Positions 24,322 to 33,167 are shown, counted from the stretch's first letter. The stretch: 64,000 nt of DNA from Myxococcales bacterium (GCA_016709545.1 JADJMO010000008.1:186001-250000), one strand, 5' to 3'. Program-made: numbers and translations. The notes: generated by a model from the letters alone, not told the origin.

Positions 24322-25349
24322 CAGTCCCCCTCCTCGCGATACAGGTCGCCGAACAGCGTCTGCAGCGCCTCGCCGGTCTTCTTCTCGGCGCTGCGGGGCA
24401 CCTCGGCGAGCGCAGGCTTGACCTTGCCGAGCATGGGCAGGGCCACGCGCGCGGCCGCCGGCGCCGACGGCACGGCGCGCTCGAGGGGCGGCGCGACCTC
24501 GCCCTCGCCGACGAACAGCGGGTGGGCGGGGGCGATCGGCGCGTCGTCGCGGGGAGACAGCTCGTCGCCGGCGAACCGCGCCAGGTACTCGGGCTCGACG
24601 CCCGGGCACAGAGGGCGCGCAGCGCAGCCCTCGCACATCGGGCCGTGCGCGCGCGTCGCGCTCGGGAGCGCGCGGTCGGTGTGCGGGCCGAGCAGGCACA
24701 GCGGGGCCCCTCGCAGGAACGCGGGGAGGCGCAGCGTGCCCGCCACCTGGAGCGCATAGAGCGCGAAGGGGACGGCGATCCCGAGGCGGGGGACCACGCG
24801 ATCGAAGCGCTCGGCTGCGCGTCCACGAACGCGGGGCACGGCGAGGCCGTGGGCGGTCGCGCCGCGCGACGAGACGAGGCGCACGATGGCGGGCAGGTTG
24901 CGCGCGTTCGACCGGGTGATCAGCGTCGTGACCCCCACCGCGAGCCCTGCGGCGCGCGCCCCCGCGAGCGCGGTCAGCGTGCGCGTGAACGAGCCCACGA
25001 CCCCGGTGTGGTACTCGTGCACGGGCGCCGCTTCGCCGTGCAGCGAAAGGTGGACGTCGGTGAGCCCCGCCTTCGCGAGCCGCTGCAGGGTCTCGGGGTC
25101 CGCGCGGTTGCCGTTGGTCTGCAACCCCACCGCGCCGAACCGGGCCGCGGCGTCGCCCACGATGGCCTCGAGCTCGGGGTGCAGCAGCGGCTCGCCACCG
25201 ACGAACGTGACCCCTTCTGCCTGGAGCGAGGCGAGCTCCGCCCGCACCTCCTCGCGCGATCGCGGGCCCTCGTCCTCCAGGCCCACCTGCGCACACGACA
25301 CGCAGGCGCCGTCGCAGGCGCGGAGGAGCTGGACCGCCGCGCGCTGCAC
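24321..25349 (-). CDS. Radical SAM enzyme with long C-terminal extension (island enzyme 8)
   Basis: 342 residues from GTG 25349. CDGACVSC (C12, C16, C19) is the cluster motif and VTFVGGEPLLHPELEAI the GGEP segment. Around residue 240 there is CEGCAARPLCPGVEPEYLAR, then FAGDELSP, so the island's cysteine motif is internal here. It is followed by about 85 further residues, rich in Pro and Ala and of unknown function, ending YREEGD. The gene starts 5 nt after the twin-arginine protein's stop and is coupled to island enzyme 7. Confidence 0.82.
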   Translation of the reverse strand: MQRAAVQLLRACDGACVSCAQVGLEDEGPRSREEVRAELASLQAEGVTFVGGEPLLHPELEAIVGDAAARFGAVGLQTNGNRADPETLQRLAKAGLTDVHLSLHGEAAPVHEYHTGVVGSFTRTLTALAGARAAGLAVGVTTLITRSNARNLPAIVRLVSSRGATAHGLAVPRVRGRAAERFDRVVPRLGIAVPFALYALQVAGTLRLPAFLRGAPLCLLGPHTDRALPSATRAHGPMCEGCAARPLCPGVEPEYLARFAGDELSPRDDAPIAPAHPLFVGEGEVAPPLERAVPSAPAAARVALPMLGKVKPALAEVPRSAEKKTGEALQTLFGDLYREEGD

Positions 25350-25354
25350 GGGCT

Positions 25355-25846
25355 TCAGGCGACGTCGAGCGCCGTGCGTTCGCCGAGGGTGAGGAGGCCC
25401 GCGGGCGGTGCGTCCTCGTGCTCGGCCAGGATCGAGGCGAGGGCCATGGCGCCGAGTCCACGCGCCTCGTCGGTCGGCGTGGCGCCATCTCCACCGTTGC
25501 GCAGATAGACCGCGACCTGGCTGCGGATGCCGATGCCGGTGTGCGGCTCGCTGGGATCGGCGCGCAGCACGTCGAGCCGGAACGTGGCGCCCGAGGGCGC
25601 CGCCATCACGACCGGCACGCCCCCGCGTTCGAGCGCGCCGACCGAGACGATGGCGTAGGTGCCCTCACCAGGCACCCCGAGCTCGGCACCGGTCAGATCG
25701 TCGAGGTAGTGGCGCGCCGTGCCGCTGCTCTCGGAGGACCCGCTCGCGCGAGGCCGGATCGGCAAACGCGTGAGCACGGCCCCCACGGCCAGGCCAGCAG
25801 CACCACCGACCAACACTCGTCGACGAGACGCCTCGGGAAGTGCCAT
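25355..25846 (-). CDS. Exported twin-arginine protein, first gene of the reverse radical SAM operon
   Basis: 163 residues. The N-terminus ASRRRVLVGGAAGLAVGAVL has paired arginines before a moderately hydrophobic helix, as in Tat signal peptides, though the classical S-R-R-x-F-L-K is not complete. The mature part has two beta-rich stretches, GEGTYAIVSVGALERGGVPV and SGATFRLDVLRADP, then GIGIRSQVAVYLRNGGDG. No family recognised. As the first gene of a tight operon with three radical SAM enzymes (5 nt to the next start), it could be a substrate or an exported effector of that operon; this is inference. The start is ATG 25846. Confidence 0.6.
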   Translation of the reverse strand: MALPEASRRRVLVGGAAGLAVGAVLTRLPIRPRASGSSESSGTARHYLDDLTGAELGVPGEGTYAIVSVGALERGGVPVVMAAPSGATFRLDVLRADPSEPHTGIGIRSQVAVYLRNGGDGATPTDEARGLGAMALASILAEHEDAPPAGLLTLGERTALDVA

Positions 25847-25911
25847 CTCGCAGCAGCTTACCGAATGCCTCCGGGCCGCGCCAAGCGCCGCCCGCGAGGT
25901 AGGACACTGGA

Positions 25912-26364
25912 TCACAGCCCGTCGGGGATGGGTGCGGTCGCTTCGGTGCGCCGGATCCGCTCGGCGACGAGCGCCATCGCCCGGGCGAAGTCGTCCTGCG
26001 TGGGCGGTGGGCCGCCGGGGCGAGCGTGGCCGTAGGTGAGCGCGTACCGCTCGGTGGTGAGGGGTGGGTTGGGCGCGTTCTCCTTGCGGTGGACCCACAC
26101 CGTGATCCCGGCCCCCTTCTTGTGCTGGAGGTCGACCGCGAGCTCGGGCGTGTCGTTGGGCGCGCGCTCGAGCTGGATGCGCTCGACCGTCCACTCCCCG
26201 AGCACGTCTCCCGCTTTCAGGTCCTCGAGGAGGGAGGGCCGCGCGCTCTCCGACGGCGCCACCGCGACGGCGCGGCGGGTCGCAGGGCCTGTCGTGCGCG
26301 CGCAGTAGACCGCGAGGACGACGCCCGTCGCCAGCACCGGGAGCACGCGCAGACCGCGGGACAC
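25912..26364 (-). CDS. Hypothetical membrane-anchored protein
   Basis: 150 residues from GTG 26364. A single N-terminal hydrophobic segment (VLPVLATGVVLAVYCA) is followed by a soluble domain with DVLGEWTVERIQLERAPNDT, DLQHKKGAGITVWVHRKEN and a C-terminal helix. It looks like a periplasmic protein tethered to the inner membrane. No family recognised. It is divergent from the next gene with 38 bp between starts and is separated from the radical SAM operon by 65 bp. Confidence 0.58.
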   Translation of the reverse strand: MSRGLRVLPVLATGVVLAVYCARTTGPATRRAVAVAPSESARPSLLEDLKAGDVLGEWTVERIQLERAPNDTPELAVDLQHKKGAGITVWVHRKENAPNPPLTTERYALTYGHARPGGPPPTQDDFARAMALVAERIRRTEATAPIPDGL

Positions 26365-26402
26365 GGGGCCGAGCGTAGCGGTTCCTCTGTAAGGTGACCT
26401 GC

Positions 26403-27086
26403 GTGGCGTCGTTGTCTCGCCCGATGCGCGTCTCGGTGTCGCTGGTCGTCGGGGCCGTCCTCGTGACGAGCGCGGCCGACGCGCGTCCGGACCCCTCGTG
26501 CACGCAGGAGCAGGCCGCCACGCTCGAGATCGCGCCGTGGATCGCGGCCGGTGGCGGGGTGCGGCGCGCCGAGGGCCGCACCACGGGGATCGGCACCCTC
26601 GCGCTCGACACGGGCCTCACCGTCCCCCTGCACGAACACGTGCGCGTCGGAGCGTGGGTCGCCGGTGGGACGGTCGACTTCGCGTCGTTCGACGTGGCGG
26701 GCGGCGCGCGCCTCGAGCTGCAGGAGAACGGCTTCGTCGGGTCGCGCTCGAAGCTGTTCGGCGTCACGGGCCGCTACAGCCTGCTGCTCGACGGCGGCGT
26801 GGGCACGCGCGTCGGCGGGACTGGCGACGGCCCCTTCGTCGCGGCCCGCCTCTCTCTCGGGTTCGTCGCGCCGAACCGGCTCTATCACCTCTACCAGTTC
26901 CACTGCGCGTGCGAGCCGGCGCCCGATCAGGGGCCTTCGCGGTGTCGACCGGAGCGGGGGCTCGTCTCCGGGGCGCGCCCGTTTGTCGCGGTCGGCCGCT
27001 CGTTCGACGGCGCGCGCACCGAGGTGACCTTCGGCCTCGAGTTCGAGGTCATCGGCGCGGGCTGGTGGATCGGCGCCGCCTTCTGA
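26403..27086 (+). CDS. Exported protein, probably beta-rich envelope protein
   Basis: 227 residues from GTG 26403, chosen because AAGGTGA lies 5 nt upstream (26391-26397); ATG 26424 is the alternative. A signal peptide (MRVSVSLVVGAVLVTSAADA) precedes alternating strands such as GIGTLALDTGLTVPLHEHVR, VGAWVAGGTVDFASFDVAGG and FVAVGRSFDGARTEVTFGLE, ending WWIGAAF with a terminal Phe as in outer-membrane barrels. A small cysteine pair (FHCACEPA) plus a later Cys lies in a loop. The function is unknown; the location is inferred from the beta pattern and the C-terminal Phe. Confidence 0.6.
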   Translation: MASLSRPMRVSVSLVVGAVLVTSAADARPDPSCTQEQAATLEIAPWIAAGGGVRRAEGRTTGIGTLALDTGLTVPLHEHVRVGAWVAGGTVDFASFDVAGGARLELQENGFVGSRSKLFGVTGRYSLLLDGGVGTRVGGTGDGPFVAARLSLGFVAPNRLYHLYQFHCACEPAPDQGPSRCRPERGLVSGARPFVAVGRSFDGARTEVTFGLEFEVIGAGWWIGAAF

Positions 27087-27215
27087 CCGACGCAAGAGCT
27101 GCAAGACCGCCCCACTGGGGCGCTCGTGTTCTGCGTCAGGGACGCAGGGCCTGCGACGTCGGCGCTGGATCGCCCCGCGAAGCACGAGCGATCCGTGGGC
27201 ACGAGCCTTGCGGAC

Positions 27216-28343
27216 ATGGAATCCGTCATGAAGTGGTCCTGGAAGCTCGGCCGCGCGTTCGGCATCGACGTCTACCTGCACGCGACGTTCGCGTTGCTGC
27301 TCGGGTGGGTGGCGGTCTCGACCTACCTGCGCACGCGGGATGTCTCGACCATGGTCTCGGGCGTGATCTTCATGCTGGTGGTGTTCGCGAGCGTGCTGTT
27401 CCACGAGCTCGGGCACGCGCTGACGGCGCGCCGCTACGGCATCCGCACCCGCGACATCACGCTGCTCCCGATCGGCGGGGTCGCGCGCCTCGAACGCATG
27501 CCCGACAAGCCCGCGCAGGAGCTGGTCGTCGCGCTCGCGGGTCCCCTGGTCAACGTCGGCATCGCCGCCGTGCTCGTGGTCGCGCACCTCACGACCGGGC
27601 ACTCGCTCACCGACATGGGCGACCTCGCCCACCCCGGGCCCATGCTGACGCGGCTGCTCTGGGTCAACGTCGGGCTCGCGATCTTCAACCTCGTCCCGGC
27701 GTTCCCGATGGACGGCGGCCGCGCGCTCCGGGCGCTGCTCGCGATGCGCGGCAACTACGTGCGGGCCACGCAGACCGCGGCCCGCCTCGGTCAGGGGATC
27801 GCGCTCCTGTTCGGCGTGCTCGGTCTCATGTTCAACCCGATGCTCGCGTTCATCGCCCTCTTCGTGTGGATCGGCGCGGCGAGCGAGGCCGCGGGGGTCG
27901 AGATGCGCGCGTCGCTGCACGCGTTCCCCATCCGCAACACGATGCAGACCGAGTTCCACACGCTCTCCACCCACGACACGCTCGCGGTCGCGACCGAGCG
28001 CCTGCTCACCGGATCGCAGGGAGATTTTCCCGTGCTCGACCCACACGGCGCGCTGGTCGGAGTGCTCACGCGCAAGGCTCTCGTCGCGGGGCTCGCAGCC
28101 CGTGGGCCCGACTCGACGGTGGGCGAGGCGATGGAGCACACGTTCTCCACGGCGGCCCCCTCCGAGATGCTCGACGTCGCCCTCGAGCGGCTCGGTGCGT
28201 CGGGCACCCGCTGCCTGCCCGTCGTCGCCGACGACCACGTCGTCGGCATGGTGACGAGCGAGCACATTGCAGAGCTCATGATGGTCCGCGAGGCGCTGGC
28301 CGTTCAGGCGAAGGGGGGCGCGGGCGCGAGCTCTCTCGGCTAG
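27216..28343 (+). CDS. Site-2 protease family (M50B) zinc metalloprotease with CBS domains
   Basis: 375 residues. Residues 1-215 form the membrane protease core: the zinc motif VLFHELGHALTARRYGI and, further on, FNLVPAFPMDGGRALRALL, which supplies the third ligand aspartate. Four to six hydrophobic helices surround them. The C-terminal 140 residues hold two CBS units (FHTLSTHDTLAVATERLL ... FPVLDPHGALVGVLTR; FSTAAPSEMLDVALERLG ... LPVVADDHVVGMVTSEH) that may sense adenine nucleotides. These proteases cleave membrane-bound substrates such as anti-sigma factors. The start is ATG 27216, with a second Met five codons later. The 129 bp upstream hold no other feature seen. Confidence 0.9.
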   Translation: MESVMKWSWKLGRAFGIDVYLHATFALLLGWVAVSTYLRTRDVSTMVSGVIFMLVVFASVLFHELGHALTARRYGIRTRDITLLPIGGVARLERMPDKPAQELVVALAGPLVNVGIAAVLVVAHLTTGHSLTDMGDLAHPGPMLTRLLWVNVGLAIFNLVPAFPMDGGRALRALLAMRGNYVRATQTAARLGQGIALLFGVLGLMFNPMLAFIALFVWIGAASEAAGVEMRASLHAFPIRNTMQTEFHTLSTHDTLAVATERLLTGSQGDFPVLDPHGALVGVLTRKALVAGLAARGPDSTVGEAMEHTFSTAAPSEMLDVALERLGASGTRCLPVVADDHVVGMVTSEHIAELMMVREALAVQAKGGAGASSLG

Positions 28344-28354
28344 CTTGGCCGACC

Positions 28355-30403
28355 ATGCGTCGACTCCTCGCCCTCTCGCTCCTGGTCGCGTGTGGGGGCG
28401 AGACCGTCGCCAGCGTCCCACCGAAGCCCCCCGCACCCGCATCCAGCACCTCGGTGAGCGTGGCGCCCGCACCGGCGCCCATCAAGCGTCGCCTCGCCAT
28501 CGTGATGATGTCGCGACCGTCGGGATTCGTGGAGACGACGGTGCACGCCGACGGCCTCCACGAGGAGGCGCTCGAGATCCTGCAGAACGGGCGTGGCCCC
28601 AAGGTGCGCTCGAGACTCCGGGTCGACGCGGACGGCCTCGTCACCTCGTTCGAGGCCACCGGCCAGACCGAGATGGGCGTCCCGATCGAGGAGCGCTTCG
28701 TCCGCGAGGGCAGCGTCGCGCGGTGGACCGGCAAGGAGGAGAACGGCGAGGCCAAGCCCGAGGGGCCGGCCACCTACTACCCGCGCGCCGAGGGCGTCGA
28801 AGGGTTCGCGATGCTCGTGCAGGCGCTCGAGAAGCACGGCGGCAAGCTCGCGCTGTTGCCCGCGGGCGAAGCCCGGCTCGAGAAGGTCGGCGAGGCCGAC
28901 GCCAAGGGCAAGGCAGGCACCGAGCACCTCACGGCGTGGTCGATCTCGGGGCTCGAGCTCGGGCCGACGCGCTTCTTCCGCCGCGGCGACGGTTCGTTCT
29001 GGGGCGTCGCCTCGCCCTGGTTCTCGATCGTCCCCGAGGGGTTCGAGGGCGCCATCGACGCCCTCGTCGAGGTGCAGCGCAAGTTCGAGCGCGCCCGGCA
29101 GGAGGCGCTCGCCAAGGAACTCCGCCACGTGCCCACCGGCGCCGTCGCGATCGTCCACGCCCGGGTGCTCGACGTGGACAAGAAGCAGTGGCTGCCGGAC
29201 CGCACGGTGGTCGTGAAGGCCGGCAAGATCGTCTCCGTCGGCACGGGCAAGCCGCCCGCCGACGCCGAGCTCGTCGACGCGCAGGGCAAGGCGCTCCTCC
29301 CCGGCTTCTGGGACATGCACGCGCACCTCGGCCCGAGCGACGGCCTGCTCGACGTCGCGAGCGGCGTGACCACCGCCCGCGATCTCGGCAACGACCCGGA
29401 CGACCTCGACGACCAGAAGGCGCGCTTCGACGCGGGGACCGCGATCGGCCCCCACGTGCTCCGCGCCGGGTTCATCGAGGGCCGCGGCGAGAAGGCCGCC
29501 GCCAGCAAGGTGACCGCAGAGACCGAGGTCGAGGCGCTCGCGGCGGTCGAGTTCTATGCCAAGCGCGGCTACGAGCAGATCAAGATCTACAACTCGATCA
29601 AGAAGGAGCTCGTGCCGGTCCTCGCGAAGGCCGCGCACCAGCGCAAGATGCGCGTCTCCGGGCACGTGCCCGTGTTCATGCGGGCCGAGGAGTGCGTGCT
29701 CGCCGGGTACGACGAGATCCAGCACGTCAACATGCTGTTCCTCAACTTCTTCGTCGCGCCCGACACCGACACGCGCACGCCGCTGCGGTTCTCGCTGGTG
29801 GCCGAGCGCGCCGCCGGGTTCGACTTCGCCGGCCAGCCGTTCCTCGCGTTCGAGAAGCTGCTCGTGAAGAAGAAGACGGTCATCGATCCGACGCTGAACG
29901 CGTTCGAGAACCTGTTCCTCGATCGGCAGGGCGTGCTATCGACCTCGGTCGCGCCCGTCGCCACCCGCCTGCCCGCGCAGGTACGGCGACAGTTCCTCGT
30001 CGGCGGCCTGCCGGTGCCCGAGGGCAAGGATCAGACGTACAAGGACTCGTTCGCCGCGGCGCAGAAGATGGTGCGCCTGCTCCACGCCGCCGGGGTGCCG
30101 GTGCTCCTCGGCACCGACTCGCTCGCCGGCCTCATGTTCCACCGCGAGCTCGAGCTGCACGTCGAGGCCGGGATCCCGGCCGGCGACGTCCTGCGCAACG
30201 CGACCCTCGGTGCCGCGAGGGTCATGGGCAAGGACCAGACGACCGGCTCGATCGCGGTGGGCAAGGACGCCGATCTCGTGCTGATCGACGGCGACCCGCT
30301 CGCGAAGATCTCCGACGTGCGCAAGGTCGTCACCGTGTTCCGCGGCGGCGTGCGGTTCGACGCCGCGGCGGTCTACCAGGCGGTAGGGGTCAAGGGACCC
30401 TGA
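28355..30403 (+). CDS. Amidohydrolase-family lipoprotein
   Basis: 682 residues. MRRLLALSLLVACGG is a lipoprotein signal with the lipobox LLVAC, followed by a Pro/Ala/Ser linker. Residues about 45-255 form an N-terminal domain of unknown type; the amidohydrolase barrel follows, with VVVKAGKIVSVGTG, LPGFWDMHAHLGPSDG (H-x-H metal ligands), VSGHVPVFMRAEE, and VLLGTDSLAGLMFHRE near the C-terminus, then ATLGAARVMGKDQTTGSIAVG. This is the imidazolonepropionase/prolidase-like branch of metal-dependent amidohydrolases. The substrate is unknown. Outer-membrane or periplasmic placement is inferred from the lipobox. Confidence 0.85.
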   Translation: MRRLLALSLLVACGGETVASVPPKPPAPASSTSVSVAPAPAPIKRRLAIVMMSRPSGFVETTVHADGLHEEALEILQNGRGPKVRSRLRVDADGLVTSFEATGQTEMGVPIEERFVREGSVARWTGKEENGEAKPEGPATYYPRAEGVEGFAMLVQALEKHGGKLALLPAGEARLEKVGEADAKGKAGTEHLTAWSISGLELGPTRFFRRGDGSFWGVASPWFSIVPEGFEGAIDALVEVQRKFERARQEALAKELRHVPTGAVAIVHARVLDVDKKQWLPDRTVVVKAGKIVSVGTGKPPADAELVDAQGKALLPGFWDMHAHLGPSDGLLDVASGVTTARDLGNDPDDLDDQKARFDAGTAIGPHVLRAGFIEGRGEKAAASKVTAETEVEALAAVEFYAKRGYEQIKIYNSIKKELVPVLAKAAHQRKMRVSGHVPVFMRAEECVLAGYDEIQHVNMLFLNFFVAPDTDTRTPLRFSLVAERAAGFDFAGQPFLAFEKLLVKKKTVIDPTLNAFENLFLDRQGVLSTSVAPVATRLPAQVRRQFLVGGLPVPEGKDQTYKDSFAAAQKMVRLLHAAGVPVLLGTDSLAGLMFHRELELHVEAGIPAGDVLRNATLGAARVMGKDQTTGSIAVGKDADLVLIDGDPLAKISDVRKVVTVFRGGVRFDAAAVYQAVGVKGP

Positions 30404-30406
30404 GCG

Positions 30407-31522
30407 CTAGCCGCGGGGGTGCAGCACGCAGCCGCCGGTCACCTCGCCGGTCCAGCGCGCCTTCATCGCCTCGCGGAACGAGGCGAGCGGGAAGGTGTGC
30501 GAGACGTGCGGCGTGATGAGCCCGTCGGCCGCCCACTGCAGCACCTTGGCGAGGCGCGGCGGGCGGCTGCTCGGGTCGAACGCGGTGGAGATCGCGGTCG
30601 GGCACCCGAGCACGTCGAGGCTCTTCATCATGACGAGGTTGGTCGGGAGCTGGTTCGCGTTGGGCGCGCCGCGGAGGCCCTTGCCCTGCGCGACGAACGG
30701 GGTCGAGGCCCACCCGACGATGAGGAACCGCGCGCCGAAGCGCACGCAGCGCAGGCTCTCGAGCGAGATGTCGCCGCCGACCGCGTCGTACACGACGTCG
30801 ACGCCGGCGCCGCCCGTGAGCGCCTTCACCTCGTCGCGGAACTTGCGCAGCGTGCCGTCGGGGCCGGTGACCGAGATCACGTGGTCGGCGCCGTGCTCGC
30901 GGACGATCGCGAGCTTCTTGTCGGAGCGGCCGGTGGCGATGACCTTCGCGCCGAGGAGCTTGGCGACCTGCACCGCCGCGAGGCCGGTCGCGCCCGAGGC
31001 GCCGTGGATCAGCACGGTCTCTCCGGCGGCGAGGCGGCCGCGCGTGACGAGGCAGTGGTACGCGGTCTCGTAGGCGCCGAGGAGCCCGGCGGCCTGGTCG
31101 AACGAGAGCTCGCCGGGCAGCCGGTGCAGCGCCTCGACCGGAGCCACGACATAGGAGGCGAACCCACCCCACTGCTGGTAGGCGCCCAGCGACCGCGGTC
31201 CGGCGAGGAAGCCGTCGACGAGCACGGCGTCGCCCTCGGAGAGGCCCTGCACGTCGGCGCCCTTCCACGCGACGCGCCCTGCCATCTCGAGGCCGGGCGT
31301 GTAGGGCGGCTTGGGCATGTGCTGGTACTGGCCGCTCGTCATCAAGAGGTCGACCCAGCCGACGTGCGCGGCCTCGACCGCCACGATCACATCCCTGGAG
31401 GAGAGCTGCGCCGGGTCGGGCGCGGGCATCTCCACGAGCGACATCTTGTGCTCCACGGCCTCGAGCGGGTTCTCGGCGAACTCGGACACCACGACGCGCG
31501 AGCCAGGGGGGAGGGGGGCCAT
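30407..31522 (-). CDS. Quinone oxidoreductase-like alcohol dehydrogenase (MDR family)
   Basis: 371 residues of the medium-chain dehydrogenase/reductase superfamily. Seen: the GroES-like N-terminal part with PYTPGLEMAGRVAWKG, the nucleotide-binding glycine motif IHGASGATGLAAVQVAKLLG, a following RSDKKLAIVREHGADHVI, and VVYDAVGGDISLESLR. The zinc-ligand cysteines of classical alcohol dehydrogenases are absent, which fits NADPH-dependent quinone oxidoreductases. No signal peptide. It is convergent with the amidohydrolase (3 nt between stops). Substrate not deducible. Confidence 0.87.
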   Translation of the reverse strand: MAPLPPGSRVVVSEFAENPLEAVEHKMSLVEMPAPDPAQLSSRDVIVAVEAAHVGWVDLLMTSGQYQHMPKPPYTPGLEMAGRVAWKGADVQGLSEGDAVLVDGFLAGPRSLGAYQQWGGFASYVVAPVEALHRLPGELSFDQAAGLLGAYETAYHCLVTRGRLAAGETVLIHGASGATGLAAVQVAKLLGAKVIATGRSDKKLAIVREHGADHVISVTGPDGTLRKFRDEVKALTGGAGVDVVYDAVGGDISLESLRCVRFGARFLIVGWASTPFVAQGKGLRGAPNANQLPTNLVMMKSLDVLGCPTAISTAFDPSSRPPRLAKVLQWAADGLITPHVSHTFPLASFREAMKARWTGEVTGGCVLHPRG

Positions 31523-31646
31523 GGGCCGCTTCTACCGCAGCCCGGCAAAAGCCACGCAGGAGAGTTTTTTCGCGCACCCGGTGCGACATCGGTGTCCCAC
31601 CCCTGTCTAGAGGGGGGCGGCCCACCTGCGGGCCCAGGAGACGACG

Positions 31647-32027
31647 ATGGAGATCTGGAAGCACATCGCGGTGGTCGGTCTTTCGGCGCTCGGGCTGGTC
31701 GGTTGCACCCCGACCCCGGAGGAGACCTGCCAGAAGCTCGAGGACCTGAGCAAGACCGACCCGTACGGGTTCAAGTTGTCCTGGAGCAAGTGCCTCACCC
31801 GCATGAACGAGATCAAGGACCGGGACTCGTCGGCCTATCGCTGCGCCGCCAAGGGCATCAAGGGCACGTCCAGCATCGACACCGCGCTGCTCCTGGTCTC
31901 CATCTGCGACAAGAACGGGCCGAGCGCCGAGAAGAAGAAGAAGGACAAGGACAAGGACGACGACGAGCCCAAGAGCTCGAGCAAGACCGCCACCAAGAAG
32001 GGCGGCCACGCGAGCGACGACGACTGA
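31647..32027 (+). CDS. Small lipoprotein with charged tail
   Basis: 126 residues. MEIWKHIAVVGLSALGLVGC gives a lipobox at C20. The mature part has a compact domain with cysteines (EETCQKLEDLSK, WSKCLTRMNEIKDRD, YRCAAKGIKG, SICDKNG) and ends in a highly charged low-complexity tail (EKKKKDKDKDDDEPKSSSK). Four mature-domain cysteines could form two disulfides. Preceded by AGGAG 6 nt before the ATG. The family is unknown; such small lipoproteins are common in myxobacteria. Confidence 0.68.
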   Translation: MEIWKHIAVVGLSALGLVGCTPTPEETCQKLEDLSKTDPYGFKLSWSKCLTRMNEIKDRDSSAYRCAAKGIKGTSSIDTALLLVSICDKNGPSAEKKKKDKDKDDDEPKSSSKTATKKGGHASDDD

Positions 32028-32036
32028 CTTGGAGAC

Positions 32037-33167
32037 TCAGGTCGCCGCCACCGCGCGGTTGCGTCCGCCGGTCTTGGCCGCATAGAGCGCCTTGTCGGCG
32101 CGCTCGATCCAGGTGTCGGCGAGTTCTCCGGTGCGCACCCCGGCGTATCCCACGCTGACGGTGACCTGGATCGCGTGGGCACCGTGCTTGACCGTGAGCG
32201 CGCGCATCGCCTGGAGGGGCTTCTCGGCGAGCCGGACCGCCTCCTCCATGGTGGAGCCCGTGAGCACCACCGCGAACTCCTCGCCGCCGTAGCGCGCCAC
32301 CACGTCGCCGCGGCGCGGGAAGCAGCGGACGAGGGCGTCGGCCACCTCCTTGAGCACCGCGTCGCCCGCGGGGTGACCGTAGTGGTCGTTCACCCGCTTG
32401 AAGTGGTCGACGTCGATCATCAGCAGGCAGCAGGGCTCGCGCGCGAGGGCCGAGAGGCCGACCGAGCGCTCGAGCACCTCCTCGAGCGTCTTGCGGTTGT
32501 AGATGCGGGTGAGCGGATCGAGGGCGCCCTCGCGGTTGGCCTCCTCGAGCTGTTCGCGCAGCGAGCGCAGCGTCTTGCCGAGCTCGGCCGCCTGCCGCCG
32601 CGCGCGCTCCTCGCGCTCGTGGACGACGTCCGCGAGCACGTTCGCCGTCAGGCTCGCCTCGGCGCGCAGGGCCTCGTAGGAGTCGCTGGTGACGGCCTCC
32701 TTGAGGCGCTCGACCCGCTCGCGCAGCCGGGTGTCGGTGCTCTCCTCCGCCCCGAGGGAGCGGGTGAGGGTGGTCACGAACGACCACAGCGTGCTCCGCA
32801 GCTCGGTGATGGTGGTGGAGACGTACTCGCGCTCGAACTTTCGGTGCTCGGTGACCGCGCGCACCATCGCGTTGAAGTTGCGTCTCGGGGCGCGTGCGCC
32901 GCCGCTCTCCTCGGTGCCGGGCACGGGGCCGCACACGAGGATGTGCGTGGCCCACCCCTCGAGCTTCTTCTCGATGCTCTTGGCGTTGAGGTCGCCGAGG
33001 TCGAAGGCGTTGCGCGCCAGCGCGCGCAGCACCGCGCCGAGCGCGTCGAGGGCGTCGTTCGCCGCGTCGTCCTCGGGTTGGGTCACGGCGTGCGTACCGC
33101 TCTGCCAGGGCGGCGGCTCGGCGTCGCGCACGGTCACGGGCTCCTCACGACGTTTCCTCCAGAACAT
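32037..33167 (-). CDS. Diguanylate cyclase (GGDEF domain)
   Basis: 376 residues. The C-terminal 165 residues carry the GGDEF domain: DPLTRIYNRKTLEEVLER, LLMIDVDHFKRVNDHYGHPA, GDVVARYGGEEFAVVLTG (GGEEF active site) and VTVSVGYAG. This domain makes cyclic di-GMP from two GTP. The N-terminal 200 residues are helical and soluble, with no membrane segment, and contain a likely coiled coil (RRQAAELGKTLRSLREQLEE) just before the catalytic domain, which would support dimerisation. No RxxD inhibitory site was located with confidence. Regulation is unknown. Confidence 0.92.
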   Translation of the reverse strand: MFWRKRREEPVTVRDAEPPPWQSGTHAVTQPEDDAANDALDALGAVLRALARNAFDLGDLNAKSIEKKLEGWATHILVCGPVPGTEESGGARAPRRNFNAMVRAVTEHRKFEREYVSTTITELRSTLWSFVTTLTRSLGAEESTDTRLRERVERLKEAVTSDSYEALRAEASLTANVLADVVHEREERARRQAAELGKTLRSLREQLEEANREGALDPLTRIYNRKTLEEVLERSVGLSALAREPCCLLMIDVDHFKRVNDHYGHPAGDAVLKEVADALVRCFPRRGDVVARYGGEEFAVVLTGSTMEEAVRLAEKPLQAMRALTVKHGAHAIQVTVSVGYAGVRTGELADTWIERADKALYAAKTGGRNRAVAAT

